Of a stretch of 64,000 nucleotides of DNA, positions 25,277 through 35,901 are shown one piece after another (position 1 is the stretch's first letter; each line of letters begins with the position of its first letter). The position numbers and the translations under genes were made by a program. The stretch lies in NCBI GenBank assembly GCA_022036555.1, contig CM039141.1:4313773-4377772 (forward strand). Direction: 5' to 3'. Origin of the DNA: Microstegium vimineum. Lineage: Eukaryota; Streptophyta; Magnoliopsida; Poales; Poaceae. The notes under the pieces are model-generated. The model made no database searches and was not told the origin of the DNA. It saw only the letters and a program-made list of their open reading frames with translations.

Positions 25277-26745
25277 TGAAAGGATCAAGATGTCCAAGAG
25301 GGGGTTGAATTGGGCTCTTTTTAATTTCTAGACAAGAATTAAACCTATCAAGAGCCAATTAACCCCCTAGTGCCTACTGATTGTGTGTCCTAGCTAGAAA
25401 GCGGTAGCAAGCCAATTAAAAGCGAAACTTTCCTATAAAATTCTAGTATGAATTGAAAGACAAGTGCGGAAAGTAATGCGGTATGAAAGAGCTAGGGAAA
25501 GAGATGCTTGACACGACGATATTTTGCCGAGGAGTCGACACTCCCCCCTAGTCCTCGTTGGAGCACCTCGCAAGGTATAGCTCCCCCTCAATCCCGCGCA
25601 AGGGATGAGTGCTCTCTACGGGCTGATTCTTCGCCACTCCGGCTCGGTGAATTGCCCACAACCGATCACAAGTCGATGAAGAAGGGCCGCCGACAATCTC
25701 CCCAACGATCACCTTCCTCCAACCACCACCGAACCGTCTAGGTGATGTCGATCACCAAGAGTAACAAGCCTCGATCTTCGCTTGACTCACTCAAGCTTCA
25801 CAACTAGAGGATGCACACTTGAACTCTTTGGATGAACTAGAGGAGAGGATGGATGGATTCGTGAATCATCTCTCTCTCTCTAGGGCTCTTGCTCTCTTCC
25901 CAACCTTCTCAAAGACTTCAGCAACTGAAATGAGCAAAGGCAAGGTGGGAGAAAAGGGTGAGGAGCTATAAATAGCCCCTCAGAAAACTGGCTCAGGCTG
26001 GCAAATTAAGTTGGCGACGGACGGTCCGTCGCCCTGCCCAACGGCTAGTTCTGCAACCCGTTTTAGGCGACGGACGCTCCTGCGAGGTCCGACGGACGCT
26101 GAGACACCAGCGTCCGACGCCTTTTGCCGAAAAGCTCTGAAAACAGCCCAACTGAAAGGCCGACGGACGCTACCCTAGCGTCCGACGCCTAGGCGACGGA
26201 CATCGTCATCCTGGGCAGCCGACGGACGCTACGTCATCCTGACGTCAGCGTCCGACGCCATCGTCCGACGCGATGGACAGCGTCCGGCGCCTTCAGACTC
26301 AGCGTCCGACGCCCAGAAAACTTCTTTTTCAACTCCGGTTTTCGTTACGATGAATTCGGAAGAAGTTCTTGGCTATCTTACGGTCACCATAGGCTTGCTT
26401 AGAGCTAAGGAAGTCAACTGTGCACCAAACCTAAGTCATGAAGCTTTCCTAAGTCAAGCTACTAATCTCAGCCCCTCTTAATAGTACGGTCAAAGATCAA
26501 ATAGAAGCCCTATCTATTTCTAAGTGCCCTTCATCACCTTATGGCATTTAGCCTACATTCTAGGGTCATCATGTCTCTTTGAAATCCGAAACTATATCCA
26601 TCTTGGGGGCTAAGTGATAACCATTGATGCCCATTCATGTTGACCACTATGGCTAAGCTACGCATAGCCTCTGCAAAACACACGTTAGCCATAATAATAG
26701 CTAATTGTCGTTAATCACCGAAACCAATAGGGTCATGATTTTTCA
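25277..26745 (-). mobile_element. LTR of an LTR retrotransposon, minus orientation
   Basis: The segment starts TGAAA and ends TTTCA on the plus strand, the TG...CA form of an LTR. On the minus strand it is preceded by a purine tract (AAAAAGAGGGAGAT) after a GTCGTCAATCACC string that is common just inside grass copia 3' LTRs. The order U3 with GC repeats, TATA-like CTATTTATAG (25966-25975), then a leader-like region fits that orientation. Only this LTR and a few internal bases remain. It interrupts the preceding TIR element. Confidence 0.55.
26012..26313. repeat. Degenerate GCGTCCGACGC / GACGGACGC array
   Basis: More than ten copies of GCGTCCGAC or its complement-like form GACGGACGC alternate within 300 bases, so the region can fold into many hairpins. 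It sits in the putative U3 of the LTR. Confidence 0.7.
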
Positions 26746-26758
26746 ATCTCCCTCTTTT
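26746..26758 (-). other. Polypurine tract next to the LTR
   Basis: Read on the minus strand it is AAAAAGAGGGAGAT directly before the TG of the LTR, the position of the plus-strand primer site of LTR retrotransposons. Confidence 0.5.
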
Positions 26759-27504
26759 TGGTGATTGACGACAATAACTCCTCGAGTATGGATATAAGAT
26801 TGAAATGTTAGGATTTCAGGTGACTTGGAAGTTGGAATTGGAACATGTGTTTCCCTCCCGTGTCACCATTCTATTTAGCTGAAGGAACGAGGTAAAGTGT
26901 CGTCTCATGATTTTTAAAAATAACATACGACGTGTCTGTACTCTCGCGGAAGGCGTCCGGCCATGCCACATGAGTGTAACAGTCTTACAGCATTCAGATT
27001 AAAAAAAAAAAGCTGGGAACATCAGCGCGCCATGCCGCCATAGAAACCTAAACCGAAACGCCAGAAACAAAAACCGCCATCCGGCTCACCATTACAGCTA
27101 AGAACCCGTTCGGTTAGGGCTATTCATAGTAGAAATATTTTTTGGTGAGAATTTGACTATACAAATTACACCACATGTCATTGTGATAGCAATGACATAT
27201 CTCCAACTTTGTAAAATTGTAATAGAACTATCACAATGACATATCTCCAACTTTGTAAAATTGTAATAGAACTGTTCAAATTGTTCCCTTCTAGTTACCA
27301 TTCTAGGACAACCTAACGTGGCTTAAAGAGAAACCTAAGAACCACCAGAAACTAAGACAGAGAAGCCCAAAAACAGATGACGCCTTCCACTTCCATGCCG
27401 TTTGTTCAACGCCAGAAGTCATTCAATAATGGCTCGGGCACTCGGCTTGCCGGGGCTGGGAATGGCTCTAAGAACGGTAAGTACATCCAGTTCTTGAGAT
27501 GTCT
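26759..27504. other. Intergenic; no gene seen
   Basis: This holds a short remnant of retrotransposon interior and then unclassified sequence. The only clear structure is a 44-bp tandem duplication at about 27190-27277 (unit with ATGACATATCTCCAACTTTG). Confidence 0.4.
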
Positions 27505-27763
27505 CTCCCTCCATTCCAAATTGTAAGTCATTCCAAGAATCTTGAAGAGTTAAAGTTTATAAAGTTTGACCAAATTTATATAATATGATAATAACATATT
27601 TGACACCAACTAAGTATCATTAGATTATTTATTAGTTATATTTTCATACTATACATATTTGATGTCATAATTTTTTATGTTTCTCTCTATAATCTTTGGT
27701 CAAACTTAAAATGTTTTAACTCTCCAAGATTTTTGGAATGACTTAGAATTTGAAATGGGGGAG
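27505..27763. mobile_element. Stowaway MITE
   Basis: Left end CTCCCTCCATTCCAAATTGT, right end ...GAAATGGGGGAG followed by TA. The left TA is mutated. Subterminal AAGTCATTCCAAGAATCTTG pairs with its inverse near the right end. Confidence 0.75.
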
Positions 27764-28738
27764 TACCTACTAGTGTCTATACAAAGGTTTCTTGCTTGCA
27801 TTGGTTTGTTGATATGCTTGATAGGATGGATCCCAATTAATTCAATATATTCTCATTGAAAATTAGACTCCTTGGTAACCGAAAAAATATATCAGAAGCG
27901 ATTGCACTTATTTTAGGTTAGAGAAATGTTATTGATTATGATAAACCAATTTTTCTGACTTTGTATGTATTTATTCCCTTTTGAGGAGCAAACACCAGCA
28001 CCTTTCCCTTTTGAGGAGCAAACCAGCACCATGCATGCAGTAGTTTTCCACCTACGTCTAGCACAGTTTTTCTTATGTTTGTATGATAAGTTGGTTTGAA
28101 TTCTTAGTATGTTTCTTTTCATCATAGCCAAAGCAAAAGATAAAAGTAATAAAAAGGGAGAAAAGGTTACACTCTTACACCTCAAGTTCTGGAAGTTCAG
28201 ACATGTATATGTTTAAAACATACAGTACACTAGCTGCAGCAATTCATATTATTTGTATTGTCCCATTTGTGAATGGTGATAACGTGATATACACATGTTT
28301 AGGTATAGATCAAACATGTAGCCTTAAATCAACTTGAGGCCCCCACCATTCAAGGCCCTCTCCATTTAGAACCCTGTGGATGCATCAACTCCCGAAGAAC
28401 AAAACAGCTAACAACAACTACTTCAGCATCAACCAAAGCAAGAAGGAAGAAAAGGTTGGGGCTAAGTCAAAGAAGCTAAACCAAATGCCACTGGACAGCC
28501 CTGCAGTAGGTACCAGAAGCAGAATGCTTATATTAGCATTTGAGCTTAAGTGCTTATCTAACTTATTTTGGTGGCCTTTTGCATAAGCATGCTCCATTTG
28601 TAATATATATGATGGGACATAGATATGCATATGAACAGCTTGTGTTTAATTTCATCGTCCAACGTGACTTGTGTACTTTGTGCATGGTTTAATGGCCTGA
28701 CGGGTTATGAATGCGTTAGAAGCTTACACTCATTATGT

Positions 28739-28831
<93 letters not shown>

Positions 28832-29653
28832 TGTTAAGTGATCAATTGTTTATTTTTTTGTCCAATTAATTATTATTCATGTGTGAACAAATTGCAAACT
28901 ATGGACATTGACACCCAATACATGCACTCTGCAAATTTTTAATTCCTATATGTCCTGCTTAGAAGGTGTTCTTTTATGTACTTTCTCTGAATCGGAAGAG
29001 GAGGTCTGGATAACGCCTTCATTCTTTTAGCATTGTAGACAATGTGTGTATGGGTTATCCATATTTGTCACTAGATTTGTGAACGAGAACCTGTATATAT
29101 AGAGGCAAGGAGTAGCAAGCAACAGACAGCTACAACCAATGCAATATATACAGTATCTCACTGTTTAATCAGCAAACTCCTCTAGAAAGTTTGTGAGTCG
29201 ATCGGGTGAGCAAAAGTTGACTGTGACGACGAATTGTGTTTGATCGACTTTGATTTTTCTTGTTCCACGGTTCCATTTCATCCATGTAGTTTTTTTTTTC
29301 TTTTTAGAAAACTTCTCCCATGCAGCGGCTTGTATAGGGTAGGGATTGCTACATTGTCGATTTGGCCCACTGCATTCGCGTGCCGATAAATGGTTTGGCT
29401 GTGGCTGGAGGTGGCCGTGGGGTGGGGCCGGGGTACAGGCGTAGTACAGCCTACAGCTGATTTCGGTGATTCGCTCCACCAAGGCAAGGCGGGAGCCTCG
29501 CCCGCAGGCCTGGCGTCGGTCCCACGGGGGTTCCCCCACCTTCCATTTCTATCAATCGATCCCATATCCCAAAACCCTCGACGGCGGCCGAAACCACCAA
29601 CATCTCGCACTCGCAGGCGGCCCTTAATTTCGTTTCGGTTGCCGGTGCCGGCC
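27764..29653. other. Intergenic, with F-box gene upstream region
   Basis: No gene is visible at 27764-29090. It contains two copies of a 30-bp unit at 27974-28033 (CCCTTTTGAGGAGCAAAC) and a TA microsatellite. TATATATAGAGG at 29093 is a possible TATA box for the downstream F-box gene, about 560 bases from its ATG. From 29390 the sequence is GC-rich 5' UTR-like. Confidence 0.35.
28742..28829. repeat. (TA)n microsatellite
   Basis: About 44 uninterrupted TA units. Confidence 0.95.
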
Positions 29654-31628
29654 ATGGCGGACAAGGCGGGAAAAGGCTCCACCTCCGCTGCTGCCGAGAG
29701 AGGGCCAGGCTTGACCCGCGACTCCGTGTCTGGTATCCTTCTCCGCCTCTCCGCCTCTGATGTCCATCGGTGCCGTTTCGTGTCTCGCGAGTGGGAAGAG
29801 CTCGCCAGCGACGAGCACCTCATCTCCAGCTACAGAAGGACCCGTTCCCCTATGCCACTCTTCCTCGCCCGGAGTCGACAAGGGCCGCTTCGCGTGGACG
29901 GTCGCGAGGAGGGCGGCTGCGGCTACGTCTTCCCCACAGACCTCAACGCCGTCGACATCGTCACCCGCGAGTCTCGATGTCTTCTCCGATCTGCCGACGT
30001 CCTTCGAGCGAGTCCAGACGATGAAGCGACCGATGATGAGCTCTGGGATGACGATCAACGGGAGCTCAGCAGATTTGACTCGAGGAACCAGATGTACAAG
30101 GTACATGGAACTTGCGATGGAATTGTTCTCATGTCTATCGTCTCTCAGCTCGTGGCCTACAATCCTTTCACCCGCCACTGGGGTCGTCTACCGCCGTTAC
30201 ACGACATCACCGTCGATGCTAAACATGGCAGTGGCATTTTGGCGTTCTATGCCAGTACTGATGACTCGCTTGTTGGAGTACAAGGTAGTAGGGAGCTGCG
30301 GATCCTGTACCGCGCCAAGGATGGCTACCATATACACATCTTGGGAGGCCAGGGCTACACACTTGTCCAGCCGTTCGCTCCAGGAATGCCACCGGCGGAG
30401 TGCAACCCAGGTGGTGCTGCTTACCGGAGATGTCCTATCAGGCATGGAGACTGTCTATACTGGTTCCCAAATTTTTATCTCTCCATGAAAAAGTACAGGG
30501 TTGTGCTGTTCGATACCAAGGCCGAGAAATTCAGTTGGATTGCTACCCCGTTTGATCATATCGATCATGACAGTTGGGCACCAATTCAGCTTCTGAGCTT
30601 CCAGGAAGGGCTCGCCATGGCCACTGTATCGGATCTCACGTCGGCCACTGTATCGGATCCCATGTTGTGGACAGATGCTCCTATAGAACTATGGGTTCTT
30701 AATGACAACGATTGCAAGTCGTGGTCGCTTAAGTACACTATTGCACAGCCCATGTCAGGCCTGATTAATGCCGATGATTATGATGATCAAAGCATTCCTC
30801 CTGTGTTCCTGTTGCCTGAAGCTCAGGGTATGCTGTTGCCCTGCCCGCAGGTCCTGGTATATTGCGACAGAAACGGTTCTAAGACGTTACATGAGAGCTG
30901 GTCATTGGGTTATTGGACTTTCACATGCTATTGAGGAAAGCTTTGTGCTGCACTCGTATCTTGATCACAACTCTGACGAGACACCATTCGTTTTCCTTTT
31001 CCATGACTCACCTGTAAGTGCAAATTACTCAGAGATCCTATAGCCTTCTGTGGATATATTGGCTTATTTTTCATATGCTCAGCTGTGTTTGAACAAATAT
31101 CACTAGGTATATATATATCTGGGACATGTATGATTAGATATCCCTGAGAATCAATTATAATTGTTCCACTTGTGTATGTACATATGATGCGTGTACTGCT
31201 TTGTTTCCCATCTACTGTTCTTCCCGTCCATGTCCATGTTCTGACATTGTGTAACCATCATTTTTTTAAAGACGGATTCTGAGGAAGGAACTGAAGATAA
31301 TTCTGAGGATGATGACAGCAATGATAGTGAGATCAGTGGAGGTGATGATTATGACGACGACGACCGTGATGATTCCTCAGGAGGCGAGGACGAGTACGAG
31401 GACAACAGTACAGATCAAGATGAGCATGATGCTGAAGATGTCGAGCGCACTTCGTCTGAGGATTCTTACAGGGATGATGACAGCAAAGATGCAAGTGATG
31501 ATGAGGATCAGCCCCTGCCAAGAGGCAGAAATGATCTATCTGCCTTCATATACAATTCTGCATTATTCACATGTAGTTATAGCTCTGTTCATTGCTTTAG
31601 GATGTTTTGCACCGATCTTTTGGAGTGA
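29654..31628 (+). CDS. F-box family protein with frame-disrupted C terminus
   Basis: F-box proteins are substrate adaptors of SCF ubiquitin ligases. The open frame runs 29654-30934 (426 codons). Residues ~24-60 form an F-box-like motif (LTRDSVSGILLRLSASDV, RCRFVSREWEELASD), and the rest resembles the F-box-associated repeat region (YNPFTRHWGRLPP, LVVL-type strands). The frame then closes at TGA in the middle of a conserved-looking block. A second frame, shifted by one base, continues without a stop (RAGHWVIGLSHAIEESFVLHS) to a clean donor at 31013. It joins in phase to an exon at 31272-31628 that encodes a strongly acidic, Asp/Glu/Ser-rich tail. The simplest reading is a net +1 frameshift near 30855-30885. 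Start chosen as the first ATG with GCCATGG context. Tandem short DLTSATVSD-type duplication near 30630-30660. Confidence 0.7.
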
Positions 31629-32471
31629 CCTACGACCTTCCTTAACTCTGTTCATCAAGTGCACCTTAAGTATACTCATGTGCTGCTAGCAAACACGAAT
31701 GTTCTCAGTTCTGTTTTTTTTGGTTCATAACCTGATTGGTACATTGTCCAATGCTTGCTTATTTCAGATAATGAAATTGTCGTGGCAATTCTGTAAAATG
31801 TAGCACAAAGAGCTTTTGGTGTAGCATTTCAGTTCGCTATAAAATGTCATTCCCTTTCTCACTGTCATGAAAAGCTTTTTTTTATTACTTGTTGACTCGA
31901 GATACTGAAATCTTCCATGATGTGTTATAAATGGGATGATCACTTTTGCTATTGAAGCTTTGATCAGACCGAAGCCGTGTTATTTGAACCCCGTTTTTTT
32001 TTTTGTTGTTGTGTCGTTCAATTAGATTTGCATACTTCCGTGTAACCATGGCTAATGACTCCTAAACTAGTTTTTATGTAAAAATAGGATTCGTAAAAAA
32101 TATCATACCTGGCGTTTTCTCCCATTTACAGGTTGTTCCCGCACACAAAATCGTCTCTCGTCCTTTCTAATAGTCTAGCTGCAGCAGCTCACGGACAAGC
32201 TTGCGGAGGTTGCCTGGTCACGGCGCTTTGTGTATTTTTTTTCCTTCATTTTTTTCCTTTATTGGTCCTCCCCGCCTTGCCCCAGGGCCTTGCCTATAGG
32301 GTGAAAACGTGCGATCTACGTACGGTTTCTGGCCATAATTTTTTTGCTCGCGGTTGTCCGGTGGCACTTTCATAGTGTTCATAGTGCAGTTTACTATAAA
32401 GAGGGTTTTAACTCCATAAATGAGGATCTTATATGTATATATATATATATATAATATAATATATATATATA
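31629..32471. other. Intergenic; 3' flank of the F-box gene
   Basis: The first few hundred bases are probably 3' UTR. No further gene or clear element is seen before the MITE. Confidence 0.35.
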
Positions 32472-32705
32472 ACTACTATTTAGTAGTTTGAGTGTTAAAT
32501 ATTATTTAGCACCTCATTTTATTCCGGTGAGTCCAGCAGTAATAATTTATTACTCATGTATGGATTTTTATTACTGCTAGCCTCACCAGAATAAAATACT
32601 GCAGTGAATTATTAATAAATTATTACTGTTGGATTCACTGGTAATAAAATATTGTAGTGGAGTGCTAAATAATATTCAGCAACCAGGTTGCTAAATAGTG
32701 GGGTC
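32472..32705. mobile_element. MITE with ~90-bp TIRs inside a TA microsatellite
   Basis: The two halves are near mirror images: CTATTTAG, ATATTATTTAGCAC, GGTGAGTCCAGCAGTAATAATTTATTA on the left pair with their inverses on the right. Both flanks are (TA)n, so the TSD is hidden. Family not assigned. Confidence 0.7.
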
Positions 32706-32960
32706 ATATATATATATATATATATATAGATCGTTAACATACACAAGATATTTGATAAGTATGACAGATCCATAAGTGCAAAGGATAAATATATAAAGAG
32801 GTTGTTGAATGCTATTTATAATGATTTGGCACATCACTTGTTTGAAATTATGATATGAAATTATGATGTGATACTATTTTAAATTAGTTTTGTACAATAA
32901 ACTATATAATTATATTATTTTTTGTTCCATCGCAATATACACGAGCACTAATTGCACCTA

Positions 32961-33186
32961 TTCTCTCCATTTCAAATTATAGTTCATTTGATTTTTTCAA
33001 CCCTAAGTTTGACCACTCGTCTTATTTATTTTTTTGTGTAAAATATCACTTTTTTTTGTTGTGACTTGCTTATGATCTACATGAATGACTTACATTTGAC
33101 TATGTTTGCACAATTTTTTTAAATGAGACGAGTGGTCAAATTTGGTGTAAAAAAGTCAAACGAATTATAATTTGAAACGGATGGAG
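32961..33186. mobile_element. Stowaway MITE
   Basis: TA flanks at 32959-32960 and 33187-33188. Inverted ends read TTCTCTCCATTTCAAATTAT and, on the complement, CTCCATCCGTTTCAAATTAT. The interior contains paired GTTTGACCACTCGTC segments. Confidence 0.75.
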
Positions 33187-34284
33187 TAGTTAAAAAAAAA
33201 TATATGGAAGAACCACGAGTGTGCTCACTCACGTGCGTGCAATGAAACAAGCCACGCTATGGCTGGCTGCCCTTGTGTGCAGCGCCTGTATGTACACGCT
33301 AACACGCATGCCTACACTGTGATCCGGCTGCCGTTAAAAATTCGCGTATCAAGCTAATCACCGTGGAGGCAGCCGTAGCAGGCGTTGAAGATTTTTTTTT
33401 TTCGCGACCGGACCTTCACCCGTTTTTCATTAAGAGGAATAAACGAAAAACAATAACAGGACGTCCAACCATTGATGTTAGCAAGATGCGCATATCGAAT
33501 GGTAGACAAGAGATGAGGACGTGGAGCAGCCGCCGGCGCGGCCGGCAGCTACCGCTACTGCTGTTTCGCCGAGGAGCACGGAGAGGACGATGGCCGCAAG
33601 GCTGCGCCGCCCTCTGGATCCCTGCAGTAACGGTCGCACGCCGACTACGCGGAGCCAGGCGGCTGATCCGTCGGTGCTATCGGCCATGCTTCTAGAGAAG
33701 CAGTGTTCGGGCTAGCTGTGCCATATCTATTGATGCAAGGCTGCCAGCTTGCCAGGTGGCCGGTCCATGGATCCACGGTGGCTCTTAGGAAGGCATCTAC
33801 GGCATCAGTGTACCTCTACATCACCGCCGCCGCCGCGCCGGACGACAGTCGATCGAGTCCGTAAGCCATTGACAGGCCTACACCGATAACGCCGCCGACC
33901 GGGGACGTCGAGACGAGCCTCTAGCTAGCTAGCTAGCTAGAGGCCGGCCGTGGAGAACAACTTCGGCGTGTCGCGCCTCTACATCGACCGACAGGGCCAG
34001 ACGACTGGATCGGAGGCCATCAAGAAGGACATGCAGCTGGTCAAGCGTACGACATGATGAGGCGGAGCAGACGCCGCCCCGATGTCGGTGGAACGCGCCG
34101 AACCGAAGGAGATGCCCCTGACGCCTAATGAGTGCGCGCGCGCCGAGCCCCTGGATGTGAAGGCTGGGCGGTCACCACTCACCATGCATACGGATCGGAC
34201 GCACCTGCTGTACGCTGGTTTTCATCGATCCTGCCTTGATCATGTACTGCAGGGACAGTGCAGGTTGCAGCTAATAAACAATTA
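33187..34284. other. GC-rich region without a recognisable gene
   Basis: 33500-34240 has coding-like composition. A short frame (ENNFGVSRLYIDRQGQTTGS) near 33952 looks protein-derived, but stops and shifts close it and I do not recognise a family. It may be a degraded gene fragment. It contains a perfect 28-bp palindrome at 33917-33944. Confidence 0.3.
33917..33944. repeat. Perfect 28-bp palindrome with CTAG repeats
   Basis: The centre is (CTAG)n flanked by GCCT/AGGC arms. Confidence 0.85.
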
Positions 34285-34637
34285 CTCCCTCCATCCGCAA
34301 AAGAATGCAATTCTCATATTTCGTTTTGTTAAACAATTCAAACTTTGATCGAAATTTATATATAAAAAAAATACTAACACTCATGAGACAAAATAAGTAC
34401 CACTAGATTAGTTATAAAATATAATGTTCATAATAAATTTATTTATTTGAACCAAAATGCTAAAAGTTGATTTAGTTTGAGTGGCACCGTTCATACCCAA
34501 CTAACAATCCACCCAAATGCTAATAAATTTATTTATTTGAACCCAAATGCTAAAAGTTGATGGATCCAAATAACTTCAGCTTTCCTTTATTGACACGGTT
34601 CTCATTATTATACTTATTCTTTTGTGAATGGAGGGAG
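34285..34637. mobile_element. Stowaway-like MITE
   Basis: Left end CTCCCTCCATCCGCAAAAG, right end CTTTTGTGAATGGAGGGAG complementary to it, with TA on both sides. Confidence 0.75.
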
Positions 34638-34830
34638 TAATACCCAACCGACAATACACCCATTTATAGGACCAGGGATCTAAATAACTCTAGCTTTCCT
34701 TTAAATGACACAGTTCTCATAATTATACATTTGTGTTAACGGAGGGGGTAAATATCCAATCGGCAATCCACCCATCTATAAAACGAGGGATCCAAATAAC
34801 CCCAGCTTTCCTTTATTGGCTACTTTTTTA
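34491..34830. repeat. Three diverged tandem units of about 110-150 bp
   Basis: Each unit holds ACCCAAC, CAATNCACCCA, GGATCCAAATAAC and AGCTTTCCTTTA in the same order. The first two end in a Stowaway-type GGAGGGAGTAA or GGAGGGGGTAA terminus. The first unit overlaps the MITE above. Confidence 0.7.
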
Positions 34831-35630
34831 TTAGCCAGCATTTTGTTAGATACGTTTTTTTCCCAACTTTTTGCTCATCCAAATAGGGCAGAAGTTTTAT
34901 AGGTGGAAGCGCGCAGACAATTGGGCAGATATGGTTCTTGCGATGATTGTTGAAAACGTAACGTTTTTGCGATCAGAAGTTCGTGCCAAAACGTTTCTTC
35001 ATCATTCTATAATGACATTTAATTTTTTTTTTATCATTTTCAATTTCCTGTAACCCGGCCGTTTAAGCTTTTGGTTTGTGCTTTAAGTTCCATACCGGAA
35101 CCGAATACACTTGCCCATCGTTGCGCTAGATTAAAATATGATATATTGCCAGCACGGTTAAGTAAGTCTTGTGTGCCTTTTTTTAAACGAAAATGTTACG
35201 CTCTTCGTTTTCCGAATAAATCAAATTTTACAATCTATATCACTCAATTTCTTAAACTTTATTAAAAAATAACAACATTTATATAATATAAAATAATTAC
35301 CATGTAAATATATGGTAAATCTAATGATACTATATAATTTGATATCATAATTTTTTTTATTTTATTTTTTTGAAATTCGATCAAAGTTATATACACACGA
35401 GGCCGCCACGAAGCGCCCGCAGCTTGTTCGTTGGGAACCATGCAGTCATTGTTAGGTTAGACAGAACCTAGCTAACCTCGATACACTAAGACTCGATCAT
35501 ATGATCACTCTTGCTTGTGTAGCCTTCTCTCGAGAATCGCTGCCGGCGACTAAACCTTCTCCGTGGAATTGCATACCAGCGATCAGATGAACGCAAAAGA
35601 CAAGACACAAGAGCAGACGGCACATCACAA
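34831..35630. other. Intergenic, AT-rich; no gene seen
   Basis: No coding sequence or clear element recognised. Confidence 0.35.
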
Positions 35631-35745
35631 TTCACACCCACTGACCCACATGAAATGCGATTGCATAACATACCGAACGTCGATTAACCATTCACACCCA
35701 CATGAAATATGATAGCGTAACATACCGAACAGTGATTAATCAGCT
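35631..35745. repeat. Two-copy 60-bp direct repeat
   Basis: TTCACACCCA ... ACATGAAAT ... AACATACCGAAC recurs with a 60-base offset. It lies in the probable 3' flank of the minus-strand SKP1-like gene. Confidence 0.75.
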
Positions 35746-35901
35746 AGGCATGATAGCCAACAATCTCCGGCTCCAGAGTGCACACACCAAAATGAAACAG
35801 AGTAGCACCAAAATGAGACAGAGTGCACCTACCAACCACCGAACCTACTTCAATTCAGTGCCACCGAACCTTTTTCAATTCAGTTTGCTCTAATCTGAGA
35901 T

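Noticed and set aside
30828..30850. Intron that would rescue the F-box frame
   Set aside because: GT...GCAG is present but only about 23 bases apart, too short for a plant intron.
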